Assembly (NCBI RefSeq): GCF_009905375.1
Contig: NC_133657.1
Span: 44,194,192 to 44,258,191 of the forward strand
Direction of reading: 5' to 3'
DNA from: Apium graveolens
Taxonomy: Eukaryota; Streptophyta; Magnoliopsida; Apiales; Apiaceae
Length of the DNA: 64,000 bases
The stretch's first letter is position 1, and the number at the start of each line of letters is the position of its first letter. The notes below the pieces were generated by a model. That model had not been told where the DNA came from, did not search any database, and worked only from the letters and a program-made list of their open reading frames with translations. Positions 1 through 12,291 of this stretch are shown one piece after another. Both the position numbers and the translations under genes were made by a program.

Positions 1-3000
1 CCCAGAACTGGCTTGGCCAACAACGGGGCCTGGCCCATATACTTCTTTAACTCTTCAAATGCCTTCTGATTTTCCTCACTCCATACAAAGTCTTTAATGT
101 TCTTTAATGACTTGAAGAATGACAAACACTTGTCTCCTGACTTGGAGATGAATCGCCCTAGCGCAGCAACCCTTCCTGTGAGTTTCTGAACATCCTTGAC
201 AGTTTTTGGGGGTTCCATGTCCAGGATTGCCTTTATTTTATCGGGGTTAGCCTCAATTCCCCTCTTTGAGACCATCAATCCCAAGAATTTTCCAGATCCT
301 ACTCCGAAGGCACACTTCGTGGGATTCAACATCATCTTGTGGTACCTCAGGACCTCAAAAGCTTCCCTCAAATGGGTTATATGATCAATCTTTACTAGAC
401 TCTTGACTAGCATGTCATCAACATAGACTTCCATAGTCTTCCCAATAAGATCCTTAAAAATTTTATTCACCAACCTTTGATAGGTGGCTCCTGCATTCTT
501 GAGACCAAACGCCATAACAAGATAACAATAAACACCAAAGTCAGTGATAAATGATACCTTTGGAATGTCATCCTTATGCATTTTGATCTGGTTGTATCCG
601 CTAAATCCATCCATGAAACTCAGCATCTCATGTCCAGCGGTAGCATCAATCAAAGTATCAATTCTAGGCAGCGGAAAACAGTCTTTGGGACATGCATCAT
701 TCAGATCGGTGAAGTCTATACACATCCTCCACTTTCCATTAGCCTTCTTCACCATTACAGGGTTTGCTAACCACTCCGGAAATTGAATCTCCTCAATGAA
801 ACCAGCCTCTAAGAGCTTTTCCACTTCCTGCTTTATAGCCTCTTGTCTTTCCGGGGCAAAATTTCTTTTCTTTTGTTTCACTGTCTTCCGGCTTGGATCC
901 ACGTTTAACTTGTGGGTAATTAACCCCGGGTCTATGCCTGGCATATCAGCTGCTGACCATGCAAACACATCACTATTTTCTTGCAAAAATTTCACTAACT
1001 TCCCTCTAAGGGGCTCCTCTAATGTAGCTCCAATGAAAGTCATCCTCTCAGGATTCTTGGGATCTAAAGGAACCGAATCCAATTCTTCTGCTGGCCTTCC
1101 TCTATTCTCATCATTTTCTCGAACATCCATATCTTCAATAGGAAGAACCTGCCCCCCGACTCCATCTGCCCTCAAAGAGGCCACATAACAGCTTCTAGCC
1201 ATTTTTTGATCTCCCCTCTCTTCTCCAATCCCGTTTCGGGTGGGAAACTTCATGACTGAATGGTAGGAAGAGGGGACTGCCTTGAAGGCATGTATCCCTG
1301 TTCTCCCCATTATAGCATTATAAGTTGAACTAGCCTTTACCACCACAAAATCCAGCATCTGCGTTGCTTGCCTTGGCTCCGTACCTATGGTGGTTGGTAA
1401 TTTAATTATCCCTTCCACAGGACATTCTACTCCAGCAAATCCATATATCGGCATGTCGGTTGGTGTCAACTGGGAGTCGTTATACCCCATCCTTAGAAAG
1501 GTGTCGTGGAGCAAGATATCCACAGAAGCACCATTATCCACAAGGACCCTCTTAACCGGACTATTTCCTATTATCGGCGTTATGACCAGCGGGTCGTCAT
1601 GGGGAAACTTCACACCCTCTAGGTCGGAATCATCAAAAGCCAGTGTTACTTCTGTCCTGGCCCTCTTCGGGGCTTCTCCAACAATATGCATAACCTCTCT
1701 AGTATATGCCTTTCTGGAATTTTTGGACAATCCAGCAGCAGTTGGACCTCCAAAGATCGTGTTTATCACAGGCCCTCGAGGTCTCGGCCCTCCATAAATG
1801 GTGTTTATAACTGGTCCTCTAGGTTGGGGATTCCGCCCCTGATCATCTTGGTCTCTCCTACGATCTTCAAAGTTCTTCCTTCCATTATTGTTTCTGTCTC
1901 CTCCATCTCCAGTATACTTGTTCAGCCTTCCTTTTCGAATCAAAAACTCAATTTCATCTTTCAACTGCCTACACTCATCGGTGTCATGACCAACATCTTT
2001 GTGAAACCTGCAATACTTGCCCTTATCTAGCTTGGCGGGATCAGCCTTCAAGGGCTTAGGCCAGCGAATATCTCTGTCTTTCTCAATCTCCATCAAAATC
2101 TGACTTCTGGGGGCATTCAGCTTAGCGTATTCAGTGAACTTTTGCCCAGGTCCTCCCTTCTTGGGGGTTGAATCAGGGTTTTGTTCAGTTCTAGGATACT
2201 TATCCTTAGCGATGTACTCCAAATCAGTCTTTCGTTTCTTGCCTCCAGTGGGCTCATTACTTACTACGGTCTTCCTCATACTCTCTTCAACCTTGATATA
2301 CTTCCCTGCCCTCTCTTGGAGCTGCAACATGCTCTCAGGGGGTCGTTTGGCCAAAGACATCTTGAAAAACTCATCCCTAGTTCCTTGTTGCAGCGCTATC
2401 ATGGCTACCTTATCATCAAGGTCTGGGACTTTTAAAGCCTCCTTTGTAAAACGATTCAGGTAATCTCTTAAGGATTCCTTAGCTCCCTGCACAAGACTCA
2501 TAAGAGATGCTGAACTTTTCTCATGGACTCTTCCACTGATGAATTGCTTAATAAAAGCCTGACTTAATTCTCTGAATGATCCAATAGAATTTGGGGGTAG
2601 GCGACTGTACCATCTTTGAGCCATACCCGACAGGGTTTGAGGAAAGGCCCTACATTTTATAGCATCGTTCACGGGTTGCAGCAGCAGTGCATTAGAGAAT
2701 GTCCTAACATGATTAGCGGGGTCTCCCGTGCCGTCATAGGCTTTGATAGTGGGCATCTTGAATTTCCTTGAGATATGGGCATTCATTATTTCTTCTGTGA
2801 AGGGTGGAGTTGGATCATCAGGATCTCCAAGGGGAAGGAGATTGCTTGGATCAGTTCTTGGGACAGCAGCCCTTCTTCTTACCGGACCATCCAGGTCTAT
2901 GATGGGAGGAGGATTTCTCCCCCTAGGAGATATGTGGGTTCTGGTGGCTTGGTGAGCCTCCAAGTCCCGTCTCAGCCTTTGGATTTCAGCCTCATGAGCC

Positions 3001-3545
3001 CTGATCTTTTCCTGCACTTCTTGGGGATTCGCCCCTGGGGTGCTTTGGGGGCGTTGCCTTCCATCGGCTATTGGCTCTTTTCCAGGACGCCTCCTTCTCG
3101 GGGCCACTTCATCATCCGAAGATTCGGAGTCTCTCTCAGTGTATGGACCAGAAAATTCCCGATCCTCAGGGATAGGATCCAAACCTCGTATATAGGGGGG
3201 CGACCGCCCTCGTGCTTCGCTTCGCCCAGCATATCCACTTCCTCCAACCTCAGGGTGAAGGGGCATCCCATAAGGGGGGTTAGTAGTAACAATAGTTGAG
3301 TATTCATACCCGACGGGTCGAGAATTCACAGGTATATGTATTTGTTGAACTTGAGGATTCGTACCTTGAACAGTCGGGGGAGTTGTCCCTTGTGGCTGAG
3401 GATGAGTTGCCCCTGTCTGGGCTTCCCCCTGAGTAGATGCATAAGTTGAATGGGGAGGAACCTCCACGGTTGATGAAATCACCTGGGTTGTCCCTGATGG
3501 TGTTCCCTCCTCCAGAGTGCTGGTTGTTCTCCGTGTTCTCGCCAT
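1..3545 (-). CDS. gag-protease-reverse transcriptase polyprotein, partial (A1)
   Basis: Reading from the ATG at 3545-3543, I found no stop codon down to base 1 (about 1181 codons). Seen in order: a variable N-terminus; a retrotransposon gag domain near residues 260-400 (FPQTLSGMAQRWYSRLPP); a CCHC-like knuckle near 520 (CRFHKDVGHDTDEC); an aspartic protease motif near 667 (VDNGASVDILL); and RT from about 880 with the YVDDM catalytic box near 1038. RNase H and integrase must lie left of the window. The ATG is the first after the primer-binding region, 37 bases from the LTR. The gag packages RNA, the protease matures the polyprotein and RT copies RNA to cDNA. Gag, protease and RT are in one frame, with no shift or stop between them. 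This is the best candidate for an autonomous A-family copy here. Confidence 0.9.
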   Translation of the reverse strand, partial: MARTRRTTSTLEEGTPSGTTQVISSTVEVPPHSTYASTQGEAQTGATHPQPQGTTPPTVQGTNPQVQQIHIPVNSRPVGYEYSTIVTTNPPYGMPLHPEVGGSGYAGRSEARGRSPPYIRGLDPIPEDREFSGPYTERDSESSDDEVAPRRRRPGKEPIADGRQRPQSTPGANPQEVQEKIRAHEAEIQRLRRDLEAHQATRTHISPRGRNPPPIIDLDGPVRRRAAVPRTDPSNLLPLGDPDDPTPPFTEEIMNAHISRKFKMPTIKAYDGTGDPANHVRTFSNALLLQPVNDAIKCRAFPQTLSGMAQRWYSRLPPNSIGSFRELSQAFIKQFISGRVHEKSSASLMSLVQGAKESLRDYLNRFTKEALKVPDLDDKVAMIALQQGTRDEFFKMSLAKRPPESMLQLQERAGKYIKVEESMRKTVVSNEPTGGKKRKTDLEYIAKDKYPRTEQNPDSTPKKGGPGQKFTEYAKLNAPRSQILMEIEKDRDIRWPKPLKADPAKLDKGKYCRFHKDVGHDTDECRQLKDEIEFLIRKGRLNKYTGDGGDRNNNGRKNFEDRRRDQDDQGRNPQPRGPVINTIYGGPRPRGPVINTIFGGPTAAGLSKNSRKAYTREVMHIVGEAPKRARTEVTLAFDDSDLEGVKFPHDDPLVITPIIGNSPVKRVLVDNGASVDILLHDTFLRMGYNDSQLTPTDMPIYGFAGVECPVEGIIKLPTTIGTEPRQATQMLDFVVVKASSTYNAIMGRTGIHAFKAVPSSYHSVMKFPTRNGIGEERGDQKMARSCYVASLRADGVGGQVLPIEDMDVRENDENRGRPAEELDSVPLDPKNPERMTFIGATLEEPLRGKLVKFLQENSDVFAWSAADMPGIDPGLITHKLNVDPSRKTVKQKKRNFAPERQEAIKQEVEKLLEAGFIEEIQFPEWLANPVMVKKANGKWRMCIDFTDLNDACPKDCFPLPRIDTLIDATAGHEMLSFMDGFSGYNQIKMHKDDIPKVSFITDFGVYCYLVMAFGLKNAGATYQRLVNKIFKDLIGKTMEVYVDDMLVKSLVKIDHITHLREAFEVLRYHKMMLNPTKCAFGVGSGKFLGLMVSKRGIEANPDKIKAILDMEPPKTVKDVQKLTGRVAALGRFISKSGDKCLSFFKSLKNIKDFVWSEENQKAFEELKKYMGQAPLLAKPVL

Positions 3546-3582
3546 GGTTGTTGTTGCGTATTTTCCCACAGACGGCGCCAAA
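3546..3582 (-). promoter_or_regulatory. A1 primer-binding site and short leader
   Basis: Immediately inside the LTR the minus strand reads TTTGGCGCCGTCTGTGGGAA. This is the position and form of a tRNA primer-binding site in plant gypsy elements (GGCGCC core). The gag ATG follows at once, so the leader is only 37 bases. I do not assign the tRNA. A2 has the same site with two changes (ATCTATGGGA instead of GTCTGTGGGA). Confidence 0.8.
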
Positions 3583-4131
3583 TGTTATGGATTAAAACTA
3601 CTATATATAATTGCTGTATTTAATACTAAGGAACGTGAGCTTCGAGGCTCGATTTGACTGCTCTTGTGTTTCGTGACTCAATCTGCCTTAACAAGATGCC
3701 TACGTACCTTGCTGATTGCCAAGGATCAAGTCAAAAAACGTAGTTCTTGGTTGGTGGGGGTGAGACCCCTTATATAGATGTGGGAGTCCTTGAATTGGAC
3801 TTGGTATAGGAGACTTGGTGGATAAGCCTCTGAATTAGGATAGACTTAGGAGTCCTAGGAAGTAGGAAGCTGATTCCTTATCCTTTTAGGTCCCCTTGAG
3901 GCTAATCTCTAAGGACTTATATCCTCATCGGGACTCTTTTCAACATCTGATTTCTCCCTTATTAATTAATTACGAAATTAATTAATAATCAGGGCTTTTT
4001 GGCCTTTTTTTTATTCCACCAGGCCTGATCTGGTCCGTCAGGCTTAACCTTTCTGGTCTGAATATCATACATCTTCTTATTGGGCCTAGCAGCCCATTAA
4101 TTATAAAACCAGGACTTATTTATCCCTATCA
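3583..4131 (-). repeat. A1 5' LTR (549 bp)
   Basis: Starts TGTTATGG and ends CCCTATCA on the plus strand, so both ends form TG..CA. The same LTR occurs at 31552-32134 and 52794-53364. On the minus strand a TATA box (CTATATAAGG) lies near 3769-3778, upstream of the likely transcript start. The LTR provides the promoter and polyadenylation signals for the element. Confidence 0.92.
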
Positions 4132-6110
4132 GCTAGAGTTATGCATTATTTGCATATACCCTTAGTATAGGGGACCTGTTGAATATTTTCCCAAACCGGG
4201 AGGCGCTACCCCCGTGTATAAATTATATATGTATATAAATATAGTTTTCCATACCTATTAATCGAATAAGGTATATTCGATAACTTTGAATAATAATTAA
4301 ACATTATTTTCGATTATTCAAATAAAGATCTTACTTTCATATAAGTATATCTTTTGTTATTTAGTATTCGTTTCAAGTATTAGTTTCGAAACATGTACTT
4401 GATTTATTTTTTATAAAAACTATTCTTTATGGGAATATTATTTAAATTATAATATTCAGATATTTTTTTTAGTATTTCGAAACTGATTTATTTTATTAAA
4501 TCATCCTTACTCCAAACATTTTCAAAAATATTTTTGAATCTTCAAAATGATTTTAAAAATTAGAGCGGAACCCAAAACTCAATTTAATTTAATATCTTCC
4601 TTTCGAAGGGGATATAAATAGACCTGGCAAAATGGGTCCGGATCCGAAGAGCCGAACCGAAAATTATGAAACCGAGATCCGATCCGAGATCTGAATCATA
4701 CAATCTGATAATTATCCGAAAACCGATTTAAACCGATCCGAAAAATACCCGAACCGAAAATTTAACCGAAAATGATTCGAAATACAAGATCCGATTATAA
4801 TTTAGAACCGATTAAAACCGAATAATATATTACTCAAACTGAATATGACCCGAAATATGCAAAATTTATACTTTAAACAATTTTATGGTTATGATAACAT
4901 ATTTATTTAATCATATTCTTTTGTAAAAGTACATTGTATTATATTAAAAATACTAAATAAATAAAAAAGAAATTTTTTAAATCTCAAAAATTGAAAAAAT
5001 AAATAAGTTAGGATTCGAAAATATCCGAACCGAATTTAATCCGAACAGAATTTTGTCCGATTTTAATCTGAATTTTATCCGATTTTAATCCGAATTAGAC
5101 CTGAACTGAATCAAATCCGATCCGATCCGAATGATCTTGTAATATATCATAATCTGAAAGTAGATCCGATCCGAAATCGAACCGGTTATCCGAATTGCCA
5201 GGTCTAGATATAAATAGTCGCTCAAAACCTAAGGGATCTGGCTCCGTGGTGTATTTTTGTTGCAATGAAGTTGCTGATTGATAAAAGAGTTTGATTATTT
5301 TCCCAACGTTCAGGAAGTAAGTCCAATCAGAATGCGTCAACATAGGTGACATGGGCTCAGTGGGAGTCCATCAAAGCATAAGTGGTTGAGTGGCAGTCCA
5401 ACATAAGGTCCAAATGCGGCCAGGGTGATGACCAGTGGGTAAATCATCCATCTACTATTAGAAATGGTGACTTGATTGATATATTTGCCTGTTCAGCAAT
5501 ATATCAGGTTTATGCCAAAACTTCTTCTTTTTAAAATTCTTGGGAATGACAACTCTGTTTATAATTTTCATAACAGAGGTGTGTATGAGAGATATATATA
5601 GGTATATATATATATATCGAAACTTAATGTAATATCTCGTAACTTCATTTCTTTTAAATGATATCTCAAAGATTGATTTTATACAAGTTTTATCTTGTAG
5701 CTCCATCTATATGATGAGCTCCAGAGAACTTTTATATTTTGAACAGTGGTAATTCAAGTAGTTTTTTTGTAAGAGAGGATAAGTATATTGAAGTATTTTG
5801 TAAACTTCATCTTTTTAAAAACTTATATTCAGTAAGTAATTATCTTACACTTGATTAAGTTGTCAGTAAGTTATCATTTCAGATACTTGCACTATTGATT
5901 AAACTATATATTATTCTGCGAGCTGTAATGCTCACTCTTACTTCATTTCTTCATCATACAAAAATAGTTAGGAATGATAGACAGACTCAAGAAGATCCCA
6001 CGCAAGAGCGTGGGAAGCATCCTGTGTCTATCTGTTGGGTTCTTAGCCGCCATTACTGCAGAGGTAGATCTATCTGTAGACCAGGCATAACTTGTGTTGG
6101 ATGATGGAAA
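4132..6110 (+). repeat. Fragment of family-C large LTR
   Basis: Collinear with about 50760-52530 of the solo LTR at 48779-52695. Shared landmarks include a stretch near 4190 ending in aaaccgggag, the cgctcaaaacct block near 5220, and the repeated 'ggctcagtgggagtccatc' block near 5350. The fragment is split by a MITE at 4619-5206. The left part was displaced by A1, and similarity fades after about 6110 without reaching the family's TTACA end. No coding capacity. Confidence 0.8.
4619..5206. mobile_element. hAT-type MITE (588 bp)
   Basis: Terminal inverted repeats TAGACCTGGCAA and TTGCCAGGTCTA. The flanks carry a perfect 8-bp direct repeat, gatataaa, at 4611-4618 and 5207-5214. An 8-bp target duplication and TIRs starting TA.. 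fit the hAT superfamily. The interior is made of repeats of a CCGAACCGAAAA/CCGATCCGAA type and holds no transposase, so it is non-autonomous. The family-C solo LTR lacks it at the matching place (near 51600), which gives the empty site. Confidence 0.92.
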
Positions 6111-7834
6111 GAAACTTTAAACTTATTAAGTAATCATTTTGGGCTTGTAATAAGTCTTAACCTATGGATTTCAATGAAAGTACAAAATATAAATTTAGAT
6201 TATCATACAACTAATTCTTAGGACTGTCAATTTGACTTAGTCTTGTTATAGTACATGCATGTCTTGTACAACAAAGGGATTAAAAATTATTAACAAATAT
6301 TTAGTAATTAATAAATATCATGATGATTATTAAAAAAGACATCAATTATTTTATGATGAAGTTTTTTACTTAATAAAAATATGTTCATATTACATTCTTT
6401 ATTAAAATTATTTTACATTAACAATTGATGTACAAATGAATATTTTTCATTCAAAAAAAATATGCTCAACTAATATTTCTGTAAAGTTAATTTCACATAA
6501 TACGAGATGATGCCGAGAGATAACGTTCAGTAATGCTTTAAGATTTAATTATATTGTTATATTGAGTAAGAGTCAAATTGAGGGGAAAATTAAGTACAAA
6601 TTTACGAAAATCATCTTTAAATCTCAAATTATATAAAAAATAAAAAATATAAATTTTTACTAAATTTTATGTTTGGCCTCTCAGACATTGTGAGTGAAGA
6701 TTATAGAGTCATAGAGTTTGCTATAAAATCATCGACAATTAAAATAAAATGTGAAAATTTATCGATAAGGAAATATGATTTATAAAAGTTTCATTGTATT
6801 AGACCCAAGTGAACACGTACAACTTTAAATTACACGCATTATGTGTTCTAAACATTGTATATAAATACAAAGTATCAAAATTAAATAATATGTAAAAATG
6901 TAAACAAATAATTAAACTAAATATAGGATGTTAAATAAATCCCGTGTGCGAAGCACGAGCAATATTACTATCATGATTCTAAGTATACCAGTAAATCAAT
7001 GCAAATATATAATTCTAAATAACTGTAAAAGAATGATTCATATCTAATTGAAACTTAGCTGACTTGGACGATCAAAATTAATATTGTATGAATAGGACAT
7101 TCGATATTCATGTGGAATAGTACATTTCTCATTATTAATAATTTGATCAATAATAAGCATGCGAAATTGCTTTCGCCATAATAATTATATAACAAACAGT
7201 TAAACTTAATCCAGATTAATACATGAAGAATTTTTTCACAAGATAGATATCTAAACATTGATTCGATCTCATTCGTTGTTGATGTCATGTGGTTTCTTAA
7301 GTAATTATTCTTTGAAATCCACTCCATCTGCTCTGTCTACAAATTCTTATTGAATAGTATGTTATTCTATAGCCTTACTCCGTTATTTTTTACAAACTTA
7401 CTCCAACCAGCAGGCAACCTTGCTTTACCATCATTTATCGGCAATCCCAACTTTCATCTCCTTTTGCTTTGATTGCAGTCACCTCGTCTTCTTTTATTTC
7501 ACTATCATTTTCTTGAATGTATATTTCGGGAAATTGACTGAGAAAATATTGTAAAATTAGGTTAGGATAAGCCATAAATATTAATAAGATCCTTACAAAT
7601 AAGTATAAACAACATACAATCAATGTTTCATCATAAACATACTACTCCGTGACATTTATTATCCAGGTTCGAAGCAGTTACTAATATAATAAATTGATTA
7701 ACTTTTTTATAAACTAATTTTTGTAAGTTATAAAAATAGGTTATTAGACACACGTCCTATCTCATTCTTAAATTTTACTAATTTTATTTTCTAAATATTT
7801 TTAATTATTATTCGAGTAAGGTGTCGTCTTTAGT
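6111..7834. other. AT-rich intergenic stretch, no gene seen
   Basis: About 1.7 kb of AT-rich sequence between the family-C fragment and the LARD. Only short open frames without recognisable domains are present. A cccgtgtgcgaagcacgag segment near 6941 resembles short motifs found scattered in plant repeats, but I cannot assign it. Confidence 0.6.
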
Positions 7835-10800
7835 TGTAATGCCCCCAAATCCGGGGTCAGAGGATTTGGTCATCACGATGAAACCTCAATCCAAATTAAC
7901 CTGTTTAAACAAAATGCAAATGTCAGCGGAAGATATTTAGCTTCTATGACCCCAAACTAATCCAAGATCTTTTAAGGTTACAGTTCTAGAAATAAGAATT
8001 CCAAATTCCACAAATAATTTTTCACTTTCTTTTACTTTCTCTTAAAACTCTTTCCAACAGATTCGAAAATTCAAAATTTAACCCGCTAGTATAACTTTGA
8101 AAAGAAGTATACTAGGCCCAAATATATAATACACAACTGTAATATAATATATAAAAAAAAGCTTTACATAATAGAACTTACACTAGTTCCGCAAACCCTG
8201 GACCAACCACCTTCCAAAAAAAATTTCCTTCGCTTTCTCGAATTACGCGGCTAAACAGCGACAGCTAATCCTCACTGGAGGTTAAATTTAAAAGCAGGCA
8301 AGTATGAGCGGAAGAAATGCTCAACAAGTTCAGTATAGCATATAGATGGTCATTTGATATAAAACCGACATCTGCACTAGGGCTGAACATTTAAAATCAT
8401 AATTGTTGAATCAGAAAATTTAGTTAGGAATCAGATAATTATTTCTCACTATATTTAAAACCCTTGGATAATTTCGAGCGAAATGATTCAGCAATACTTT
8501 GAATCTTGACGAGAATAAAACTCGTAAAACAGTGTTTACGGAAATATCGTAAACAACAATAACATGAAACAATGATTATGGAGTGATCATAATTTCATTC
8601 AAAACTCAACTCTTGATATTAATATACATTTTGATGTCATATCAAATTAGATATCAATACGAACTTTGATGCTCACAACCTACACGCGCTAAAATATGGA
8701 AGTCAACATCAATCATCTGCATTAATACCACCTTTTATATTTAATAATAACTTAAATATCAACATCAACTAGCAACTAAATTAAAACTGCATTTCACCTT
8801 TTATTCAAAACAGAAACACTGGATTAATCATTTAGTATATGATTGTCAAAAATAATGTAATAATTTTAGATTGGGATCTTTCACCGACGAACATACTATA
8901 ACATGCTGATCAGCCCGTGTGATAGCACAAGGTCATGATTCATAGAAACATGTCCCAAAAACACGAGTACTCAAATAAAAAGGCAATATATATGCCTGTG
9001 GCAGAAGTTTTATCATAATATTTCATATGATGCATAGCCCTCCGCTGGACCGTCCGCCCCGGTCACTTAAGCATTGATCCAATTTTAAAACCTTTTATTG
9101 AGAGGGGTCATAATAATCGACACCCTTATAAATTTTATTCGCCCATTCACTTAAACTCAAAACAATATCATCTTTCTCAAAGTAAACATTTTTAAATCTG
9201 ATAGTTGGTTAAGTAAAAACACTTGACTATTGTGAACATAGAATAACAGATGAGTACTTGCATAAACAGAATCATTTATTTCAGCGATATGTAAAATATT
9301 TATCTATTCTGAAGTGGAAATAGAGAGGAATACTTGCATAATAAGATTCAAAATAAATATCACTTGAACAATAAATGATGATAGGGATACTTGCCGTAGA
9401 GTTTTTAGCGGTTAGTTACCCTCGTAAAACACAATTATCTCAGTCTGGCATCTCAAGGCATCGCCGTCTTTTACTTCGCTAAATTTCTGATATGCTGGTC
9501 ATGCAGTGTTGCAACCCAATATTTCATACTATTCAACCCTAGTCTTCATCCATTCCATCTGGTCCTGATTAACTCGAGCAATCGGCATCTGTAATTAAGA
9601 GATACACTTTAATCGTCTAAACGATAATTACTCAAATAACTGCGCGTCAAAACCCTATTGTCTACCCATATGATAGCCCACACATAACTATAACAGTCAA
9701 ATACAGGACACTTGACCCACATACACACGTAATTCACATAGCATGTAAGCACATAACTCACATATCACACCATTCATATAACACATGGCTTGGTTCGTCA
9801 AAAGGTCCGACTCGGTACGTTTAAAACTAAAATCGGGTCAAAAATATGATTTATCGATCAATAATCGACTCAAAATGACTCGTAAAGCAAGGGACCTTTT
9901 TAAACAAAAGAATTTGGGTCCCGAAAGTATTTTTAATGAAAGCGGAATATTTTTCTGAGTCTAGACGTGCTCGTTTCGTATTAAACGGACAAACGGTCTA
10001 TTTGTTACGAATAAAATAAGAATAAATGAGAATAAATCAATTAATAATAATATTAATTGATTTTAAAATACCAAAATATAATTTTTAAAAGCTTAAAAGT
10101 AATTTTTAGGAATTATTTGAATTAATTATAAATAATTTACATTTTATTTAATTATTTATAAATAAAATCAATTGATCAAATAATTTAATCAATTAATTGG
10201 ATTCATAAATAATTAACTAAAACGAATCATAAATAATTACATCAAATTGGATTTTTAAAATAATTTAGTCAATTATTAAATAATTAACCAAATTCATTTT
10301 TTTTTGGAAATTAAAATGATTTTTAGAATTAAAAACTGAATTTTGATTTATATTTAAAAGGAAAATCTGCAAAAATAGATTTGAAATTGGGGCTAGGGTT
10401 TAGGAAGATCGAACCCAGGTCGCAACCGGGTCGAACTCCGGGTCACCAAGAACGGAAACGGGTTGCGAAGAACCCAGTTTCCGGCAAGGTTCCCGGCACC
10501 GGAAAAAGTTCCGGCCGAAACTGACCAGGGCTAAAATGGGTTCGTTCCAAGGGATTCTTGCACCATAATCACCCTACACACTTCCAGGAACACAAATCGA
10601 TCATTATCAACTACGAATGAAACATGGTTCGTCTTCTCCGGCGATATTCACCATTAATTCCGGCCAACTTCGAGTGTTCTTCCGACCAAACTAGCAACCT
10701 TCAGAATTCTAACCCAAATTCGACGTTCTATATACTAACACATTGCTCAGGATCTGTACAATTTCATGCTATCCTTATAATCAACAACCCCAATAACAAT

Positions 10801-12279
10801 AAACTCAGAAAGATTAAAATCAAAATCGAGAAAATATAAGAACTCGACCTATTAATCTGGGACTTAAACAATTCGAGAAATTTATGAAATCGAACCTAAA
10901 ACACAAGATAAAGCTAACTATAACACTTTAAACAACCAACAATTAGTAGAAATTGAAATCCCAAATTCAGGCGATTCCAATCAAAAATCGAAGTTTCGAT
11001 TTGATTACCGTTTGTTGAATCTGATGGTACGAATAAGAAGCTGATGATTCAGGCTTCGACTTGGATACTAAAACTTCAAAACCGAAATCAAAATCACTAG
11101 GAATCAGTGGATTAATTCTTGCAGTTCAAGAACACCCCCAACCCCTGTTCTTGAATTTTTCTATTTACTGAAAATAAAATGAAATAAAATAAAGTAAAGT
11201 AAAATAATAAAATTTTCTATTTTTAATATCTGGAAAATAAATACCCAAAATCAAATAAGGGTTTTTTATTCCCATAATTAAAATAATTAGGCCCCAAATA
11301 ATGATTACGGGGAATAATTTTAAAAGTAATAAGACATAGAATTTATATCAAAATTCCCCAAAAATTGTGAATAATTCAAAAATACAAAAATAACGAGTAT
11401 TTGAAATACGAATGATTCTATAAAAAATACAAACGTGAAATTTATGGATTTGACGTCCCGGTGGATTCCCGGTCCGTTGATTTTTGAAAAATAAAAAATG
11501 CTTCCTAAATAAACAGAAAGTCCCGAAAACACATAAAATACATTCAACACACATAAAACGAGATAAAACGAGTAACTCGATAAAGGCGCAAATAAACATG
11601 CGTCCAAATTACAGATCGATTCACATAAATGCATCTTAAACACGTAACAAGTATTCTATTGGATCATGTCGGATCCAAAAATAGATTACTTAGCCGCTAA
11701 GTAACTATAAAATGATACAATTTAATATCAGATTTAGATAATTATCAAAACCGGGTTTCTTATAAAACATTTTATACGAAAATAATGTAATATTATCCCG
11801 TCTTTCGATAATACGGGTTTTGTTATTTTATTAAAACGATTATCGAATTGAAAATTTGCGCCGGGATGCGTACGGGTCAAACCGTAATCCGGATCAAAAA
11901 AGTTAAAACACGAAAAATGTTCAGAATATCCAGATTAGGTTAGGAAGGAGTTCTCCGAAGAAATTCGGGTTATAAAAACACAAAATCGGTTGAAGTTAGA
12001 CGATTCCCGGCTTCACAAAATAGTTTTGTAACTACTCAGAAAATAATTAATAAATCCATATATCATTGTAAATTCATATAATAGCCCAAAAATTACCAGA
12101 AAAATATCACAATTATCTATATTTTATTCTGGACATATCAAAATTAGTATACTCAAAGAATATCATATATAAACCTCCAAAACATAAACTCCAATTATCA
12201 TATAATTCATTAAAATTCACATAAGAATTACATAAATAACTTCAAATAATAATAATATCTGAAAATATGGGATATTACA
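7835..12279 (-). repeat. LARD 3' LTR (left copy, 4445 bp)
   Basis: Full-length copy of the long terminal repeat. It matches 13654-15576 plus 28850-30497 over its length except for 8825-9674, which is missing from the right copy. In a sample of about 260 bp at the left end I count about ten substitutions against the right copy (about 4%), so the insertion is old. It contains only short open frames. A GGGTCGAACTCCGGGTC-type GC-rich block near 10425 stands out from AT-rich surroundings. Confidence 0.9.
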
Positions 12280-12291
12280 ATCTACCCCTTT
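12280..12291 (-). promoter_or_regulatory. LARD polypurine tract
   Basis: The minus strand reads AAAGGGGTAGAT directly before the TGTAATATCCC start of the 3' LTR. Its placement and purine content fit the plus-strand primer of reverse transcription, and it fixes the element's orientation. Confidence 0.8.

Larger units (their letters stand above)
1..4131 (-). mobile_element. Ty3/gypsy element A1, 5' portion, cut by window edge
   Basis: Minus-strand LTR retrotransposon entering from the left edge. Reading leftwards there is a 5' LTR (3583-4131), a primer-binding-type sequence, and a gag-protease-RT frame that is still open at base 1. The LTR, leader and protein are the same family as element A2 (31552-53364). 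A2 shows two RNase H-type segments or their remains and an antisense gene, so A1 is probably Tat-lineage. The flank at 4132 starts with gctag; the matching left target duplication is outside the window. The open frame suggests A1 is much younger than A2. Confidence 0.9.

Noticed and set aside
196..2463. Several plus-strand ORFs of 60-136 codons opposite A1 gag-pol
   Set aside because: They are shadows of the long minus-strand coding frame. The true antisense gene of this family lies after pol, not over gag.
10624..10839. Plus-strand ORF starting MVRLLRRYSPL in both LARD LTRs (also 28897-29085)
   Set aside because: It shares only about 35 residues between copies and then diverges by frameshift. 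It is antisense to the element and has no domain.
11320..11643. Minus-strand ORF of about 100 codons found in both LARD LTRs (also 29556-29858)
   Set aside because: Both copies are the same LTR, so similarity is expected. The product is hydrophobic and low-complexity, and the C-termini differ. A silent-to-replacement test over many copies would be needed.
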